A stretch of 64,000 nt of DNA from a bacterium (lineage in GTDB: Bacteria; Cyanobacteriota; Vampirovibrionia; Obscuribacterales; Obscuribacteraceae): positions 49,280-113,279 of the forward strand of contig JAGOSY010000018.1 in NCBI GenBank assembly GCA_018062085.1, written 5' to 3'. Below, piece after piece: positions 61,984 to 64,000 of the stretch. Both the position numbers and the translations under genes were made by a program. The notes beneath the pieces were generated by a model. It worked only from the letters and a program-made list of their open reading frames with translations, ran no database searches and was not told the origin of the DNA. Each line of letters begins with the position of its first letter. Position 1 is the stretch's first letter.

Positions 61984-62409
61984 ATGATTGGCAGCAAATT
62001 GTTAGTGCGGTTGGCTGCTTTTGCCATAGTCGCGAGCAGTTGTTCTTTGCTGTCTGGTTGTAGCACGGGCTACAAGCCTACTGGCTTAGCGCTGCCCGAA
62101 AAGTTTCCCATATCCTGTTATCCTGGCACCGAATGTACGAAGTCTGACAGCACACCAATTGGTCAAAACAAGTACAGACAGATTGTGATTTTAAAGAGTA
62201 GTGATGAATTTGATAAAATTCTCAATTTCTATAAGAATGAAATAGCGATGAAAGCTTATCGCTTGCTTTCCGATAACAATATAAAAGGGACAATCACACT
62301 TGAGTGCACATCTGATTGGGCCAAGCTTGATATTATTTTGGTGCCCATTGGTGAACAGACAGTCATTTGCATTACGTACGATCCTAAGCTAGACCCGGCA
62401 CAAAAATAG
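61984..62409 (+). CDS. Lipoprotein, hypothetical
   Basis: The protein has 141 residues. A lipoprotein signal is clear: basic N-terminus, hydrophobic core and lipobox SLLSGC with Cys26 as lipidation site. The mature domain (about 115 residues) is mixed alpha/beta with SSDEFDKILNFYKNEIAMKA, of a type seen in many small lipoproteins. Cys are in SCYPGTEC, LECTSD and VICIT. It is followed by the next secreted protein after 2 bases, so the two probably form an operon. Confidence 0.8.
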   Translation: MIGSKLLVRLAAFAIVASSCSLLSGCSTGYKPTGLALPEKFPISCYPGTECTKSDSTPIGQNKYRQIVILKSSDEFDKILNFYKNEIAMKAYRLLSDNNIKGTITLECTSDWAKLDIILVPIGEQTVICITYDPKLDPAQK

Positions 62410-62411
62410 GC

Positions 62412-63500
62412 ATGATTTTAGTATCACTGGTGGTGCGGCCGATATTCTGTTTGGCCTTTTGTCTTGGTCTAGGTCTTTCTCAGGCTGTTCCTCAAGCTTT
62501 TGCTCAGTTACCAGCTCCTAATTCTGTTAACCCTGCTAATCCTGTTGCTCCTGCAACTACTGCTCCTGCCAATGTTCAGTCTGCAGCAGGTTTGCCTGAA
62601 GTGGCGCTTGTTGCTCCCAGTTTTAAGCCTACGGCCTTAGGTTCTTTCGTCGATCGCTTGGCGTTTGATGGATGGAATGGCGCTCCTTTGTATCTTTGGC
62701 AGCCTGTCGCCGGTGCCGCTGTACCGCAGCTGCCAGAAAGTGATGGAATGAAGGCGACGATTCTTCAAGAATATGGTCTGCGATTCTTCACGCGCAAATC
62801 GCTCCAGCGGGGGCAGCGATATATACATGTAGATGTGTATGAATTTGCAAACAATGATGGTGCCTTTGCTGCCTATTCTTTTTTACGTCGTGGTGCAACA
62901 ACTGTCGTGTTGCGTGGTGACGCTACATCAGAAGATGATGACAGCATTTCATTTGTGCAAGGCAAGACTTTTATATCTATATATGGAACATCTGCCGATG
63001 ATGAAGAGAGTAAAGATGTCATTAGGCTGTGCGCTACTAAGGTTGCTAAAGGGATAGTAGAAAGCGGGGCTCCGCCTTATATTCTTTCGACTATGCCGCA
63101 ACTAGAATTTCTCCATGGTAGCGAAAAAATTGTAATGGGCCCAGTGTCAGCGCGGCGATTTTGCCCGGCTCCCTATCTAAGCTCTCTTGATTTTAAGCAG
63201 GTCAAGCTGGCCTGTGTAGCTGACTATCAGATGCGTGATCCAGTCAAAGAACGGGTGAAGTTGCTGCTTGTTGATTATGGTGGCAACGCCAAAGCCGCAG
63301 CGGCAAGCTATCAATCGTATATCAATGCCCTTTGCCAAAGTCGTGATGAAAACCCCGATTTGCGTCTAGCTCAAGATAGCAACCAGTTTCGCAACGGTGC
63401 AACTTTTACCGAGATTCAACTGCACGGTTCTCGTATCTTTATGGTCACCGGTGCGCGCAAGAAGTACAGTCCAGAGCTTTTGCTGCGCCAAATTCGGTAG
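62412..63500 (+). CDS. Secreted protein, DUF6599-like
   Basis: The protein has 362 residues. A signal peptide (FCLAFCLGLGLSQAVPQAFA) is followed by a Pro/Ala/Asn-rich linker. Two similar alpha/beta halves come next, with the phrase YIHVDVYEFANNDGAFAAYSFLRRG, which resembles the DUF6599 consensus as I remember it. The end reads SRIFMVTGARKKYSPELLL. DUF6599 has no known role. After the TAG at 63498-63500 another frame continues in protein-like fashion (see 63491-63646), so the C-terminus may be affected by a frameshift. Confidence 0.72.
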   Translation: MILVSLVVRPIFCLAFCLGLGLSQAVPQAFAQLPAPNSVNPANPVAPATTAPANVQSAAGLPEVALVAPSFKPTALGSFVDRLAFDGWNGAPLYLWQPVAGAAVPQLPESDGMKATILQEYGLRFFTRKSLQRGQRYIHVDVYEFANNDGAFAAYSFLRRGATTVVLRGDATSEDDDSISFVQGKTFISIYGTSADDEESKDVIRLCATKVAKGIVESGAPPYILSTMPQLEFLHGSEKIVMGPVSARRFCPAPYLSSLDFKQVKLACVADYQMRDPVKERVKLLLVDYGGNAKAAAASYQSYINALCQSRDENPDLRLAQDSNQFRNGATFTEIQLHGSRIFMVTGARKKYSPELLLRQIR

Positions 63501-63646
63501 ATGCTTTTGGCAATGGTGCCATTCCGGTCGGTAGTCAAGAGTCGGGCTGGTCCTTGGTTTTCTCTCAAGACGCTGCACTCGCCCTATTCTATTTGTTTGG
63601 TGCCGATCAAGTGTTGCGAGGCGTAACAAGCGTTCTCACCGTTTGA
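63491..63646 (+). other. Protein-like open stretch in another frame after the DUF6599-like stop
   Basis: The frame starting at 63491 reads NSVDAFGNGAIPVG, then SGWSLVFSQDAALALFYLFG and ends VLTV-stop (TGA 63644-63646). It has no usable start codon and is -1 relative to the upstream gene. It could be a frameshifted C-terminus, a decayed gene or chance. The remaining 63647-63791 is an AT-rich spacer with a T7 run at 63656-63662, preceded by a weak 5-bp stem (TCTCA/TGAGA). Confidence 0.35.
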
Positions 63647-63791
63647 GATGTGGCGTTTTTTTCATTATTGAAGCAACTAATTCTTGAAACAGGCACAGGC
63701 TGTTAATCTTGCAAATTAAAGAGTGGTAGCCAATTGTGTATATTTCTGGATGCTTTTGTAAGAAGCCTATGGACAGTCACTTTTGTATTGT

Positions 63792-63820
63792 TTGACACGC
63801 CCTATTTAGCTTGGTATGAT
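63792..63820 (+). promoter_or_regulatory. Near-perfect sigma-70 promoter of the rRNA operon
   Basis: TTGACA (63792-63797), an exact 17-base spacer and TATGAT (63815-63820) lie about 155 bases upstream of the mature 16S start. The consensus -35, ideal spacing and position fit a ribosomal RNA promoter. Confidence 0.85.
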
Positions 63821-63841
63821 TTCTCTCGTCGTCTGAATCAC

Positions 63842-63974
63842 ATTCGCCTTGAGCGAATTACTCCGACGCCAATTTGAACCCTGATAACTGAATAGCCTTA
63901 TGTACAAGGCGCCTGTCAAGAATTTTGAGTAGGCAAACTAAATCGTTTTAAACGCACTTGGCTAACGCTAAGTG
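63842..63974 (+). promoter_or_regulatory. rRNA leader with three hairpins
   Basis: ATTCGC/GCGAAT (63842-63858), GCCTT/AAGGC (63895-63910) and CACTTGGC/GCTAAGTG (63955-63974, one G-T pair, TAAC loop) lie in the leader. The last ends directly before the 16S 5' end. They may serve antitermination or processing. No clear boxA is seen. Confidence 0.45.
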
Positions 63975-64000
63975 ACAACGGAGAGTTTGATCCTGGCTCA
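63975..64000 (+). rRNA. rrs: 16S ribosomal RNA, first bases only (runs off right edge)
   Basis: The universal 16S 5' sequence AGAGTTTGATCCTGGCTCA begins at 63982 (E. coli position 8) and reaches the window end. The mature 5' end is estimated at about 63975 by that numbering. The rest of the gene lies outside. Confidence 0.93.

Noticed and set aside
63620..63665. Terminator before the rRNA promoter
   Set aside because: A T7 run exists, but the only stem nearby (TCTCA/TGAGA) is 5 bp and separated from the T's by 7 bases, so support is weak.

Overview
The window looks like chromosomal DNA of a Gram-negative-type bacterium with roughly half G+C, frequent TTG and GTG starts, and many secreted, membrane and TPR proteins. 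The conserved cluster rimP-nusA-ylxR-infB-rbfA-truB, the long infB, the abundance of Hanks-type Ser/Thr kinases and the absence of any photosynthesis gene would fit a non-photosynthetic relative of Cyanobacteria (Melainabacteria/Vampirovibrionia, Obscuribacter-like). That placement is inference from memory of gene style. The 16S rRNA gene that begins at the right edge would settle it. No CRISPR array, insertion sequence, prophage or tRNA was seen.

Region 1 (1-12.7 kb) is accessory and signalling. It holds an edge-truncated unknown gene, two paralogous membrane-anchored kinases with N-terminal PH-like segments, a CPA2 (KefB-type) antiporter, small secreted proteins, a DUF2339-like polytopic protein preceded by three evenly spaced palindromes, and a third kinase whose N-terminal zinc-ribbon pair is interrupted by an in-frame TAA.

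Region 2 (12.7-29.9 kb) is mostly housekeeping. It holds thrS, mnmE, an HU protein with a histone-H1-like tail, the rimP-to-truB operon with a CPBP protease added at its end, ybeY, a DgkA-type kinase, a Tyr/Arg/Gly-rich unknown protein with an operator-like palindrome at its promoter, and a FecCD-type ABC importer pair.

Region 3 (29.9-42.9 kb) is mixed. It holds a cysteine desulfurase, a nested stem-loop element, a secreted protein apparently split by a 1-nt frameshift, a fatty acid desaturase convergent with an aldehyde dehydrogenase, two divergent TPR proteins, a DUF3800 protein, and a 5'-nucleotidase-type hydrolase whose signal-peptide codons overlap, on the opposite strand, those of another secreted protein.

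Region 4 (42.9-48.6 kb) is a two-gene phosphorelay: a multi-domain REC-HPt-REC regulator with a degenerate GGDEF domain, followed by a CHASE3/PAS/GAF histidine kinase.

Region 5 (48.6-60.9 kb) concerns envelope and division. It holds rsmH, an ftsL-like gene, ftsI and murJ on the minus strand, then a DppA-type aminopeptidase, dapF-ftsQ, mazG, and ugd with a UDP-xylose-synthase-type gene for nucleotide sugars. The window ends with a LEA-like repeat protein, a lipoprotein and a secreted protein, then a near-consensus promoter driving a 16S rRNA gene whose first bases are at the right edge.
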